NCBI GenBank assembly: GCA_020072765.1
Contig: JAIQGD010000046.1
Coordinates: 1-51,126, forward strand
Reading direction: 5' to 3'
DNA: 51,126 nt
Source of the DNA: Terriglobia bacterium
Lineage (GTDB): Bacteria > Acidobacteriota > Terriglobia > Acidiferrales > UBA7541
Shown here: piece by piece, positions 44,472-51,126 of the stretch
Position numbering within the stretch: the stretch's first letter is position 1
Layout of the letters: the number at the start of each line of letters is the position of its first letter
Position numbers and translations under genes: made by a program
Notes under the pieces: generated by a model
Databases searched by the model: none
What the model saw: only the letters and a program-made list of their open reading frames with translations
What the model was told of the DNA's origin: nothing

Positions 44472-45527
44472 TCAGATCGCGCGCGCCGTGCCCACTTGGG
44501 GCCCGCCCACCGTACGTCCCACGGCCGGGGCGATGGCCCGAATCTCCTTCATGAGCTGTTCGAATTGGTCGGGATAGAGCGACTGTGCGCCGTCGGAGAG
44601 CGCCCGCTCCGGGTCAGGATGCACCTCGATGATCAACCCGTCGGCCCCGGCCGCCACCGCCGCGCGCGCCATCGGCGCAACTTTGTCGCGCCGCCCCGTA
44701 CCGTGCGAGGGGTCGGCCACCACCGGCAGGTGCGACAGACTCTTGATCACGGGGATAGCCGCGATGTCCAGCGTGTTGCGCAGATAGGTATCGAACGTGC
44801 GGATGCCGCGCTCGCACAGGATTACCTTGTAGTTGCCGCCGGCCATGATGTATTCGGCGCACAGCAGCAGTTCTTCGATCGTGGCGGACATCCCGCGCTT
44901 CAGGAGCACGGGCTTGTCGATCTCCCCGAGTCCCCGGAGCAGGTGGTAGTTCTGCATGTTGCGCGCGCCCACCTGCAACACATCCACGTAGGGCAGCATG
45001 ATTTCGATCTGCGACGGATCCATCACCTCAGTGACCACGAGCAGGCCGTTCTTGTCGGCCGCGTCTCGCATCAGCTTCAGCCCCGTCTCGCCCATCCCTT
45101 GAAAGCTGTAGGGCGAGGTGCGCGGCTTGAACGCGCCGCCGCGCAGCAGCTTTGCTCCGGCCTTGGCCACGCGCGCGGCGATATCCGCGATCTGTTCGGC
45201 CGATTCCACGGCGCACGGCCCGGCCGCCACGACGATCTCCGTTCCTCCGATCGTGACTCCCTTGCCCAGGTCCAGCACGGTGCCTTCGGGCCGGCAGCTT
45301 CGCGCCGCCAGCTTGAAGGGATGCGAAATGGGCACGATTTCCTCGACGCCCGGCGCCGAGCGCAGCGCCTCGAGTTCGCTCCGATGCCGCTCACTTTTCC
45401 CCACGACTCCGATCACGGTTCTCTCCTCCCCGCGGATCACGTGCGCCTGATAGCCGCATTCCTTGATGCGCTCCACGACGTGATTGATTTGTTCTTCGGT
45501 TGCGGTGCTCAGCATATTGATGATCAT
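44472..45527 (-). CDS. aroF: DAHP synthase, type I-beta
   Basis: The 351-residue enzyme makes DAHP from PEP and erythrose 4-phosphate, the first step of aromatic synthesis. A ferredoxin-like N-terminal regulatory domain (about 1-70) precedes the barrel. Family motifs Ala-Gly-Pro-Cys-Ala-Val-Glu, Gly-Gly-Ala-Phe-Lys-Pro-Arg-Thr, Gln-Val-Gly-Ala-Arg-Asn-Met-Gln and Asp-Pro-Ser-His-Gly-Thr-Gly-Arg are intact. It is third in the chorismate mutase operon, 20 bases after the pheA remnant, and so falls under the aromatic attenuator. Confidence 0.95.
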   Translation of the reverse strand: MIINMLSTATEEQINHVVERIKECGYQAHVIRGEERTVIGVVGKSERHRSELEALRSAPGVEEIVPISHPFKLAARSCRPEGTVLDLGKGVTIGGTEIVVAAGPCAVESAEQIADIAARVAKAGAKLLRGGAFKPRTSPYSFQGMGETGLKLMRDAADKNGLLVVTEVMDPSQIEIMLPYVDVLQVGARNMQNYHLLRGLGEIDKPVLLKRGMSATIEELLLCAEYIMAGGNYKVILCERGIRTFDTYLRNTLDIAAIPVIKSLSHLPVVADPSHGTGRRDKVAPMARAAVAAGADGLIIEVHPDPERALSDGAQSLYPDQFEQLMKEIRAIAPAVGRTVGGPQVGTARAI

Positions 45528-45547
45528 TGTTCAGCCCTCGCAAATCT

Positions 45548-46340
45548 CTATGGTTTTGTACCGCCTGATATCGCCGCGGATGGGTACGATCCCAGAATCC
45601 GCAAATCCACCACCAGCTTCTCCAGCTCCGCCAGCGCCGCCGCGACCTCGGGATCGCGCCGCGATGCCTGCAGGTCCAGATAAAAACGCCACTGCCACGG
45701 CCGCCCGTGCACCGGACGGCTTTCGATCTTCAGCAGGTTCAAGTTCCGCCGCGCGAACGGCTCGAGCGCGTGATAGAGCGCCCCCGGCCGGTTATCGAGC
45801 TGAAAGACCAGCGAAAGCTTGTCCGCATTTTCCGGCACGGCCGGCGACGCCGAAAGCAGCAGAATCCGCGGCGCGCCGCCCCGCAATCGCCGCCCGCGTC
45901 CGGTCTCCTGCGCGCACCACGTCGCGCACGCTGCCCGCCGTATCTTCGGTCGCGATCCTCTTCAGCTGCGGATGCGCGCTGAAGAACCGCTCGCACTGCG
46001 CCAGTGCCACCGGATGCGATTCCACCACGGCGATGTCGTCGAACGCCGCTCCCGGCACGCCGATCAAATTGTGCACGATCGGAATAATGACCTCCCCAAT
46101 GATGTTCAGGCGGCTCTCGACCAGCAAATCGAACGACCGGTGGATCGACCCCGCCAAGCTGTTCTCGATCGGCGCCAGAATGTAATCCGCCACGCCGTCC
46201 CGAATCGCGCTGAACGCCGCCTCGAACGTCGGGCGCGGCACCAGCGTGATCTCCTCGCCCAGGAGTTTCACGGCCGCCTCTTCGCTGAAGGCGCCGCGCT
46301 CCCCCTGAAAGGCCACCCGCGCGTGTTTCTCAACGATCAT
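45548..46340 (-). pseudogene. pheA: prephenate dehydratase (pheA) with internal deletion and frameshift
   Basis: The ATG at 46340 overlaps the chorismate mutase stop by four bases. The first frame gives a prephenate dehydratase domain from Val-Ala-Phe-Gln-Gly-Glu-Arg-Gly-Ala to Arg-Ala-Ala-Ile-Ala-Gly-Arg-Arg (near 45870). A second frame, from near 45886, resumes with Ile-Leu-Leu-Leu-Ser and a normal ACT regulatory domain. Comparing with the family, about 25 residues are missing between them, including the Thr-Arg-Phe catalytic motif, and the frame is shifted. The break is in a very GC-rich patch, so an assembly or sequencing error is possible. Confidence 0.85.
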
Positions 46341-46684
46341 GCACGTCCCGCTTTTCCTTGCTCCGGGCGCGATGCGCCCTGCTTCCCTTCCGCCGGCCCG
46401 GGCGCCCCACATCCGTGGAGTTCCTGCAAGCGGATCGATTCGTTTAAAATCAGCTGGTAAACCCTGTCCACGGCCTCGCTATCGAGCGGCCCGGGATTCA
46501 ATTCCTTCATGCGCGACAGGATCTCCTGCTCGCGCACCGGAGCCCGCAGCTTGACCCCTTCCTCCTGCTTCATTCTTCCCACTTCCAGCGCCAGCTCGGC
46601 CCGCAGGTTCAACAGGTGGAGCAGCGCCGTATCAATCGCATCGATTTTCCTACGCCAATCGCTGATCTTCATAGGGTCCGCCAT
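46337..46684 (-). CDS. chorismate mutase, AroQ type
   Basis: The 115-residue all-helical AroQ protein converts chorismate to prephenate. The expected Arg and Lys sites are seen in Trp-Arg-Arg-Lys-Ile-Asp, Leu-Arg-Ala-Glu-Leu-Ala and Val-Gly-Arg-Met-Lys. The C-terminal tail past about residue 92 is low-complexity. GAGGAGG sits right before the ATG at 46684, so the ATG at 46672 is an alternative start. The stop overlaps the pheA start (ATGA). An aromatic leader peptide and terminator lie upstream. Confidence 0.92.
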   Translation of the reverse strand: MADPMKISDWRRKIDAIDTALLHLLNLRAELALEVGRMKQEEGVKLRAPVREQEILSRMKELNPGPLDSEAVDRVYQLILNESIRLQELHGCGAPGPAEGKQGASRPEQGKAGRA

Positions 46685-46732
46685 GCCTCCTCGGCATCCC
46701 GCATTCCATCCGGTCCACAGGGCCCAAACAAC

Positions 46733-46766
46733 AAAAAAGCCGCGTCCTCGTCTGGAGGTTCGCGGC
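46733..46766 (-). terminator. attenuator terminator before chorismate mutase
   Basis: GCCGCG (46766-46761) pairs with CGCGGC (46744-46739), with an inner CCTC/GAGG stem around CAGAC, followed by six T (46738-46733). It lies between the leader peptide stop and the chorismate mutase gene. Confidence 0.88.
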
Positions 46767-46852
46767 CGGTGTTCGAAACTTTGTGCGGCTTCTAGTTGCT
46801 GATTGCTTCCGCGCGCGTCTCGCCGGCCCGCTTCCCCCAGTAGAGGAAGCGG
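46762..46852 (-). promoter_or_regulatory. 1:2 and 2:3 alternative hairpins of the aromatic leader
   Basis: Region 1 CCGCUUCC (46852-46845) pairs with region 2 GGAAGCGG (46835-46828). Region 2, as GCGG-G-CCGG (46831-46823), can instead pair with region 3 CCGGCCGC (46769-46762), with one bulged G. Region 3 is also the 5' arm of the terminator. Confidence 0.75.
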
Positions 46853-46887
46853 TACGTAAAGGCGAAACTCAGTGCGTACGTCGTCAT
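46792..46887 (-). CDS. aromatic leader peptide of the chorismate mutase operon
   Basis: The frame encodes 31 residues. Seven of the first 17 are aromatic: Tyr4, Phe8, Phe10, Tyr12, Phe14, Tyr16 and Trp17. It ends at TAG 46794-46792, 25 bases before region 3. Codons 12-15 lie over hairpin region 1 and codons 19-22 over region 2. A ribosome waiting for aromatic tRNAs would cover region 1 and free region 2 to form the antiterminator. No strong ribosome-binding site is visible. It is read as a sensing peptide. Confidence 0.8.
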   Translation of the reverse strand: MTTYALSFAFTYRFLYWGKRAGETRAEAISN

Positions 46888-46940
46888 GGCGCGGTCTCGA
46901 AGTTCCTTGCGATTCCCTCGGTCTGCGTGACCGAAAGGTG

Positions 46941-46969
46941 AATATACAGGGTGCACTGCGCTGCGTCAA
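46941..46969 (-). promoter_or_regulatory. predicted promoter of the aromatic leader
   Basis: TTGACG (46969-46964), 17-base spacer, TATATT (46946-46941). Both boxes match five of six positions. Transcription should start near 46934, about 47 bases before the leader peptide. Confidence 0.75.
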
Positions 46970-47117
46970 GCAGTTCCTGCCGCGCCCCAGCCGGGAGCAA
47001 CGGCCCGATGCAGGCCCATTCGATCCGCCCAAGGCCCTGCCTTTACCATCCAGCGGCAGTGCCCCGGCAGGCCCGCGCTCATATCCTTCGTTTATACCGT
47101 TCGCAAGAATTACAAAT

Positions 47118-47146
47118 TTGACTTATCCGGCAGGGTGGGGCTTAAT
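47118..47146 (+). promoter_or_regulatory. predicted promoter of the ilvDC leader
   Basis: TTGACT (47118-47123), 17-base spacer, CTTAAT (47141-47146). Transcription should start near 47153. A second -10-like TATGAT lies at 47246-47251, without a clear -35. Confidence 0.55.
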
Positions 47147-47231
47147 GGCGGTTACGGCGTTTGCTGCCGGATGGAACCGGGGCCGGCCCGTCGCTCTGCG
47201 CGGGCCCGCAAAACCGATTGTCGATTCGGAA

Positions 47232-47306
47232 ATGAGACGTTACTCTATGATGCGACCGATTCGCCACCGGGTATACGTAACCATCGGGTGGGGACCGCCC
47301 TCCTGA
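47232..47306 (+). CDS. possible Val/Ile leader peptide of ilvDC
   Basis: A 24-residue frame (ATG 47232, TGA 47304-47306) has Ile10, Val14, Val16 and Ile18, close together near its end, with both Val as GTA, an uncommon codon in GC-rich DNA. The last codons contain the antiterminator strand. Branched-chain enrichment is modest and there is no clear ribosome-binding site, so this is weaker than the other two leader peptides. Confidence 0.45.
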   Translation: MRRYSMMRPIRHRVYVTIGWGPPS

Positions 47307-47334
47307 GCGACACTCAGGAGATTGCGCCCCGCCC
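47286..47334 (+). promoter_or_regulatory. antiterminator pairing and hairpin in the ilvD leader
   Basis: GGGUGGGG (47286-47293) can pair over eight bases, with one G-U, with CCCCGCCC (47327-47334), the 5' arm of the terminator. Between them a perfect hairpin CTCCTGAG-CGACA-CTCAGGAG (47300-47320) covers the leader peptide stop. An earlier CCACC (47264-47268) can hold GGTGG (47287-47291). Confidence 0.65.
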
Positions 47335-47363
47335 TGGCAACAGGCAGCGGGGCTTTTTGTTTT
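47326..47363 (+). terminator. attenuator terminator before ilvD
   Basis: GCCCCGC (47326-47332) pairs with GCGGGGC (47347-47353), an inner CCTG/CAGG stem closes a GCAA tetraloop, and TTTTTGTTTT follows. It lies 38 bases before the ilvD start. Confidence 0.9.
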
Positions 47364-47401
47364 AGGGCTCCTTTATTTCATACAAGCTTCGAAAGGCCAT
47401 C

Positions 47402-49048
47402 ATGCTAAGCGACGCGATCAAGAAGAGCATTTCCCGTGCGCCCGCGCGGGCCATGCTGAAAGCTACGGGTCTCACCGACGCGGATTTGGAGCGTCCCCTG
47501 GTGGCGGTCGCCAACACCTGGACCGAAGTGATGCCCTGCAACCTTCACTTCCGGACCCTCGCCGAGAAAGTGAAGGAAGGCATCCGGGCTGCCGGCGGAA
47601 CCCCCATCGAGTGCAACACCATCGCCATTTCCGACGGGATTTCCATGGGTACGGAAGGCATGAAGGCCTCCCTCGTTTCGCGCGAAGTGATCGCCGACTC
47701 CATCGAGCTTTTCGTCCGCGGCCACCTGTTCGATGCGGTCATCGCCATCTGCGGCTGCGACAAGACCATCCCCGGCACGGTGATGGCGCTGGCGCGGCTG
47801 AATCTCCCGGGCCTGGCTCTCTACGGCGGCTCGATCATGCCCGGCCAATTCCACGGACACGAAGTCACGATTCAGGATGTGTTCGAAGCCGTGGGGGCAT
47901 ATTCCGCCGGCAAAATGACCGAAAAAGAAGTGTGCGAGCTCGAAAACAAGGCGTGTCCAGGCGCCGGAGCCTGCGGCGGGCAATTCACGGCCAACACCAT
48001 GGCTTTGGCCATTTCTTTCCTGGGCATTTCTCCCCTGGGACTGAGCGAAGTCCCCGCCACCGACCCGCGCAAGGGTCAGGCCGCCTTCGACAGTGGCGTG
48101 GCCGTGATGCAGCTTCTGAAAAAGGACCTGCGTCCGCGGCAATTCATCACCCACGACTCGATCGAGAACGCCATCGCCTCCGTCGCCGCTTCCGGCGGCT
48201 CGACCAACGCCGTGATGCATCTGCTGGCCATCGCTCGCGATGCCGGCGTGCCCTTGACCATCGATGAGTTTGACACAATCGCCGCGAAGACTCCCCTGCT
48301 GGCCGATCTGAAGCCCGGCGGCCGTTTTGCCGCGCCGGATATGTATGCAGCAGGCGGCATGAGGCTGCTGGGGCACCGCCTGCGGGAAGCGGGGCTGCTG
48401 CACGACGGCCCCACGGTCTCGGGCAAAACGCTGTTCGAGGAAATTTCGCAGGTCCGCGAGACGCCCGGTCAGGAAGTGATCCGCCCCCTCTCGAACCCCC
48501 TCAAGAAGGAAGGCGGCCTCGCCATCCTGCGCGGCTCTCTGGCGCCCGATGGCTGCGTGGTGAAGCTTGCCGGCCACGACCGGCTTCTGCACAGCGGGCC
48601 CGCTCGCGTGTTCGATTCCGAAGAGGCCGCGTTCGAAGCCGTGCAGCAGCGCCGGATCAAGGCCGGCGACGTCGTGGTCATCCGCTACGAAGGCCCGAAG
48701 GGCGGTCCGGGGATGCGGGAAATGCTGGGCGTCACCGGCGCCATCGTGGGTCAGGGCTTGAGCGAATCCACGGCGCTGATCACCGACGGACGTTTCAGCG
48801 GCGCCACGCACGGCTTTATGGTCGGCCACGTGGCCCCGGAAGCGGCAGTCGGCGGCCCCATCGCGCTGGTTCGCGATGGCGATGTCATCACGCTCGACGT
48901 GCGCGCGCGCCGCCTCGACGTCGCGGCCAATCTCGAAGAACGCCGCGCGCAATGGAAGCCTCCTGCTCCGCGCTACACCACCGGGGTCATGGCGAAATAC
49001 GCGAAGCTGGTTTCCTCGGCTTCCGAGGGCGCTGTCACCGGCGCCTGA
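47402..49048 (+). CDS. ilvD: dihydroxy-acid dehydratase
   Basis: The 548-residue enzyme dehydrates dihydroxy acids in valine and isoleucine synthesis. Cluster-ligand segments Cys-Gly-Cys-Asp-Lys (about 117-121) and [12 protein letters not shown] (about 189-200) are present, as is Gly-Ser-Leu-Ala-Pro in the second half. Length is normal. GAAAGG precedes the ATG by five bases. It follows the predicted attenuator, and ilvC lies 33 bases downstream. Its Fe-S cluster would come from the SUF system. Confidence 0.96.
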   Translation: MLSDAIKKSISRAPARAMLKATGLTDADLERPLVAVANTWTEVMPCNLHFRTLAEKVKEGIRAAGGTPIECNTIAISDGISMGTEGMKASLVSREVIADSIELFVRGHLFDAVIAICGCDKTIPGTVMALARLNLPGLALYGGSIMPGQFHGHEVTIQDVFEAVGAYSAGKMTEKEVCELENKACPGAGACGGQFTANTMALAISFLGISPLGLSEVPATDPRKGQAAFDSGVAVMQLLKKDLRPRQFITHDSIENAIASVAASGGSTNAVMHLLAIARDAGVPLTIDEFDTIAAKTPLLADLKPGGRFAAPDMYAAGGMRLLGHRLREAGLLHDGPTVSGKTLFEEISQVRETPGQEVIRPLSNPLKKEGGLAILRGSLAPDGCVVKLAGHDRLLHSGPARVFDSEEAAFEAVQQRRIKAGDVVVIRYEGPKGGPGMREMLGVTGAIVGQGLSESTALITDGRFSGATHGFMVGHVAPEAAVGGPIALVRDGDVITLDVRARRLDVAANLEERRAQWKPPAPRYTTGVMAKYAKLVSSASEGAVTGA

Positions 49049-49081
49049 TTACAATTCACCGCACTTCTAAGGAGAGACACA

Positions 49082-50104
49082 ATGGCGAAGATGTTTTGGG
49101 AGAAAGATGCAAAACCGCAGGCGCTCAAGGGCAAGCGCATTGCCGTGCTCGGCTACGGTAGCCAGGGCCGCGCGCACGCGTTGAATCTGCGCGATAGCAA
49201 GCTCAATGTCGTGGTCGGGCTGCGCAAGGGCGGTCCTTCCTGGACGCAAGGGGAAAAAGACGGCTGGAAGCTGGTCTCACCGGCCGAAGCCTCGCGCGGC
49301 GCGGACGTCATTGTGATGCTCGCTCCGGATATGGCCCAGCCGGCGATGTACCGCAGCGACGTGGCGCCCAACCTCAAGCCGGGCTCCATGCTGCTGTTCT
49401 CCCACGGCTTCAACGTCCACTACGGCCAGATCGCTCCGCCGGCCAATGTCGACGTGACCATGGTCGCTCCCAAGGGACCCGGCAATCTCGTCCGGCGGCA
49501 ATACGAAGAAGGACGCGGCGTGCCCTGCCTTCTCGCAGTCCACCAGGATGCTTCGGGCCACGCCTTCGAGCGCACGCTGGCCTACGCCGACGCCATCGGC
49601 GGCACCAAGCCCGGCGTCATCGAAACCACCTTTGGCGAGGAAACCGAGACGGACCTCTTCGGCGAGCAGGCCGTTCTGTGCGGCGGCGCCCGCGAACTCA
49701 TCCAGGCCGGCTGGGAGACGCTGGTCGCGGCCGGTTATCAGCCCGAAGCCGCCTATTTCGAGTGCCTTCACGAGCTGAAGCTGATCGTCGACCTGATTTA
49801 CGAAGGCGGCATCGCCAAGATGCACCAGTTCGTCAGCGAGACCGCGAAATTCGGCGACATCACCCGCGGCCCCCGCGTGATCGATCAGCATGTCCGCGAC
49901 AACATGAAGAAAGTCCTCGAGGAAATTCAGTCCGGCGTGTTCGCGAAGGAATGGATCCTCGAAAATCAGGCGGGGCGTCCCCAGTACAACAAGCTCCTCG
50001 ATCAGGAGAAGAACCATCCCATCGAAAAAGTCGGCGAGAAGCTGCGCCAGCAGATGGCGTGGCTCAAGTCCGAATCCAAGACAGCGGCACGAGGCAAAAA
50101 GTGA
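49082..50104 (+). CDS. ilvC: ketol-acid reductoisomerase, class I
   Basis: The 340-residue enzyme makes dihydroxy acids for IlvD, using NADPH. The N-terminal Rossmann motif Gly-Tyr-Gly-Ser-Gln-Gly (about 24-29) is followed by the C-terminal knotted domain with Asp-Leu-Phe-Gly-Glu-Gln and Glu-Cys-Leu-His-Glu-Leu metal ligands. The length is that of the short class I form. AGGAGAGACACA precedes the ATG. It shares the ilvD transcript. Confidence 0.96.
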   Translation: MAKMFWEKDAKPQALKGKRIAVLGYGSQGRAHALNLRDSKLNVVVGLRKGGPSWTQGEKDGWKLVSPAEASRGADVIVMLAPDMAQPAMYRSDVAPNLKPGSMLLFSHGFNVHYGQIAPPANVDVTMVAPKGPGNLVRRQYEEGRGVPCLLAVHQDASGHAFERTLAYADAIGGTKPGVIETTFGEETETDLFGEQAVLCGGARELIQAGWETLVAAGYQPEAAYFECLHELKLIVDLIYEGGIAKMHQFVSETAKFGDITRGPRVIDQHVRDNMKKVLEEIQSGVFAKEWILENQAGRPQYNKLLDQEKNHPIEKVGEKLRQQMAWLKSESKTAARGKK

Positions 50105-50189
50105 CGCAGACCCTGCGGCCGGCTCGGTCCGTATGCCCGGCGCCGGCCTCCGCCGCCTGGCTATCATGACCGTCAGCGCCGGGTGAGCG

Positions 50190-51056
50190 ATGGCCAACAC
50201 TGTCAGCTTTCGGCGTGCGGCGATTATCGGGACGGGCCTGATCGGTGGATCGTTCGCCCTGGCCCTGCGGAAACACTTCCGTGGCATTTCGCTGGCCGGT
50301 TACAGCCGCGGCGGCTCGGCCAAGCGGGCCGTGGCCCTGGGCGCGGTGGACGAAGCCGCTCCGGATATCGCCAGCGCCGTGCGCGGCGCCGATCTCGTCT
50401 ATCTGGCGCTGCCGATTGTCGCCACCATCGACGTGCTGCCCGCGATCGCCGCATCCGCGGAACCCCGCGCGCTGGTCACCGATGCGTGCAGCACGAAAAC
50501 CGTCGTCTGCCGCGCGGCGCAGGAACATTTTCGCGGCGGCGCGCGGTTTCTCGGCGGCCATCCCATGGCCGGCAAGGAGCATTCGGGCATCGAGCACGCC
50601 GACGCCGAACTGTTTCGCGGCGCTCCCTACCCACTGATGGGATCGGAGACTGATTCGGATCCGCGCGTGAAGGAGTTTGCCGCGGTGGTTCGCGCCATCG
50701 GCGCGCAGCCCGTCTGGGGCGATCCGGAAACGCACGATTGGGCGGTGGGAATCGTGTCGCACCTCCCGCAACTGGTCTGCGTGGCGCTGGCGCGAGTGGT
50801 GCAGGACGAAACCGACGAAACCGGCCTCCCGCTGGCGCTCGCCGGGCCCGGCCTTCAGGACACGCTGCGCCTCGCCGGCAGCCCCTACGACATCTGGCGC
50901 GACATCCTGCTCACCAACCAGCAGAACCTTTCGCGCGCGCTCGATCGCCTCGCGCAGGCCATCGACTACCTCCGCACGCACCTCGCCAGCAAAGACCTCG
51001 AGCAGGAATTCCGAGGCGCCAACGATCTCTACAAGCTCCTGCACAAACCTCGCTGA
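50190..51056 (+). CDS. tyrA: prephenate dehydrogenase
   Basis: The 288-residue NAD(P)-dependent enzyme makes 4-hydroxyphenylpyruvate (or arogenate to tyrosine). The Rossmann motif Gly-Thr-Gly-Leu-Ile-Gly-Gly-Ser (about 14-21) is intact, with Thr-Asp-Ala-Cys-Ser-Thr-Lys and Gly-Gly-His-Pro-Met-Ala-Gly-Lys-Glu-His-Ser-Gly carrying the catalytic histidine. It lies 85 bases after ilvC on the same strand and completes the Tyr branch for the chorismate mutase operon nearby. The last 70 bases of the window hold no gene. Confidence 0.94.
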   Translation: MANTVSFRRAAIIGTGLIGGSFALALRKHFRGISLAGYSRGGSAKRAVALGAVDEAAPDIASAVRGADLVYLALPIVATIDVLPAIAASAEPRALVTDACSTKTVVCRAAQEHFRGGARFLGGHPMAGKEHSGIEHADAELFRGAPYPLMGSETDSDPRVKEFAAVVRAIGAQPVWGDPETHDWAVGIVSHLPQLVCVALARVVQDETDETGLPLALAGPGLQDTLRLAGSPYDIWRDILLTNQQNLSRALDRLAQAIDYLRTHLASKDLEQEFRGANDLYKLLHKPR

Positions 51057-51126
51057 GCATTCTGCCCCGGTACGCCGGCCCGCTAAAACAGAAAATAGCG
51101 CTGTGCCAGCGGCAGAACGCTCGCGG

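Larger units (their letters stand above)
46888..47231. other. divergent promoter region between the aromatic and ilv leaders
   Basis: These 344 bases hold the two facing-away promoters listed separately (46941-46969 minus, 47118-47146 plus) and no gene. A frame running through on the plus strand into the ilv leader has no family resemblance. Confidence 0.6.

Noticed and set aside
46872-47306. 144-codon plus-strand frame ending at the ilv leader stop
   Set aside because: Most of it lies over the divergent promoters and the aromatic leader; only the last 24 codons fit a leader peptide.
47135-47365. 76-codon frame running through the ilvD terminator to TAG
   Set aside because: It crosses the terminator stem and T run, has no domain and no ribosome-binding site.

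Overview
The window is GC-rich bacterial chromosome, most probably from an acidobacterium (Solibacter/Bryobacter-like, inferred). The pointers are a 1,104-residue TonB receptor with an N-terminal carboxypeptidase-regulatory-like domain, a Ser/Thr kinase fused to TolB-like and TPR regions, a MoxR-DUF58-DUF4350-DUF4129-SpoIIM-RDD cluster, and an Rrf2-SufBCDSUT cluster. No ribosomal RNA or CRISPR array was seen.

Layout. 1-4.7 kb: a truncated alpha/beta hydrolase divergent from a two-subunit molybdenum hydroxylase, then a diguanylate cyclase. 4.97-9.04 kb: a CAT-anticodon tRNA gene whose last 45 bases are repeated exactly at 8994-9038. The repeats bracket a roughly 4 kb island with a kinase gene and a small unknown gene but no integrase. 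9.3-16.2 kb: a tannase-family protein lacking all three expected catalytic residues, a TPR protein, a flavoprotein, small secreted or membrane proteins, and an M29 aminopeptidase. 16.6-24.8 kb: the MoxR/DUF58 cluster and a double-PilZ protein. 24.9-31 kb: a UroD-family protein, the TonB receptor and a divergent LysR regulator, with two matching palindromes between the last two. 31.1-44.4 kb: a sulfur block with methanethiol methyltransferase, rrf2-sufBCDSUT, a broken TauE/SafE gene with an intact TauE/SafE gene nested in it, and cysH-cysN-cysD. 44.5-51 kb: chorismate mutase, broken pheA and DAHP synthase on the minus strand, and ilvD-ilvC-tyrA on the plus strand.

The most interesting signal is regulatory. 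Three biosynthetic operons each have a short leader reading frame followed by mutually exclusive antiterminator and terminator hairpins. The cysDNH leader encodes a 27-residue peptide with Cys-Cys-Leu-Cys-Cys, starting only a few bases after a predicted transcription start. The chorismate mutase operon leader encodes a 31-residue peptide with seven aromatic residues in its first 17, with a complete 1:2, 2:3, 3:4 hairpin set as in classical trp/phe attenuation. The ilvDC leader has the same hairpin logic with a weaker Val/Ile leader peptide. All three point to ribosome-mediated transcription attenuation of Cys, aromatic and branched-chain synthesis.

The sulfur genes fit together. CysDN makes APS. 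CysH carries the paired cysteines of a [4Fe-4S] APS reductase, and the APS-kinase tail of CysN has lost its P-loop, so sulfate seems to be reduced through APS rather than PAPS. The SUF system supplies clusters to enzymes such as CysH and IlvD.
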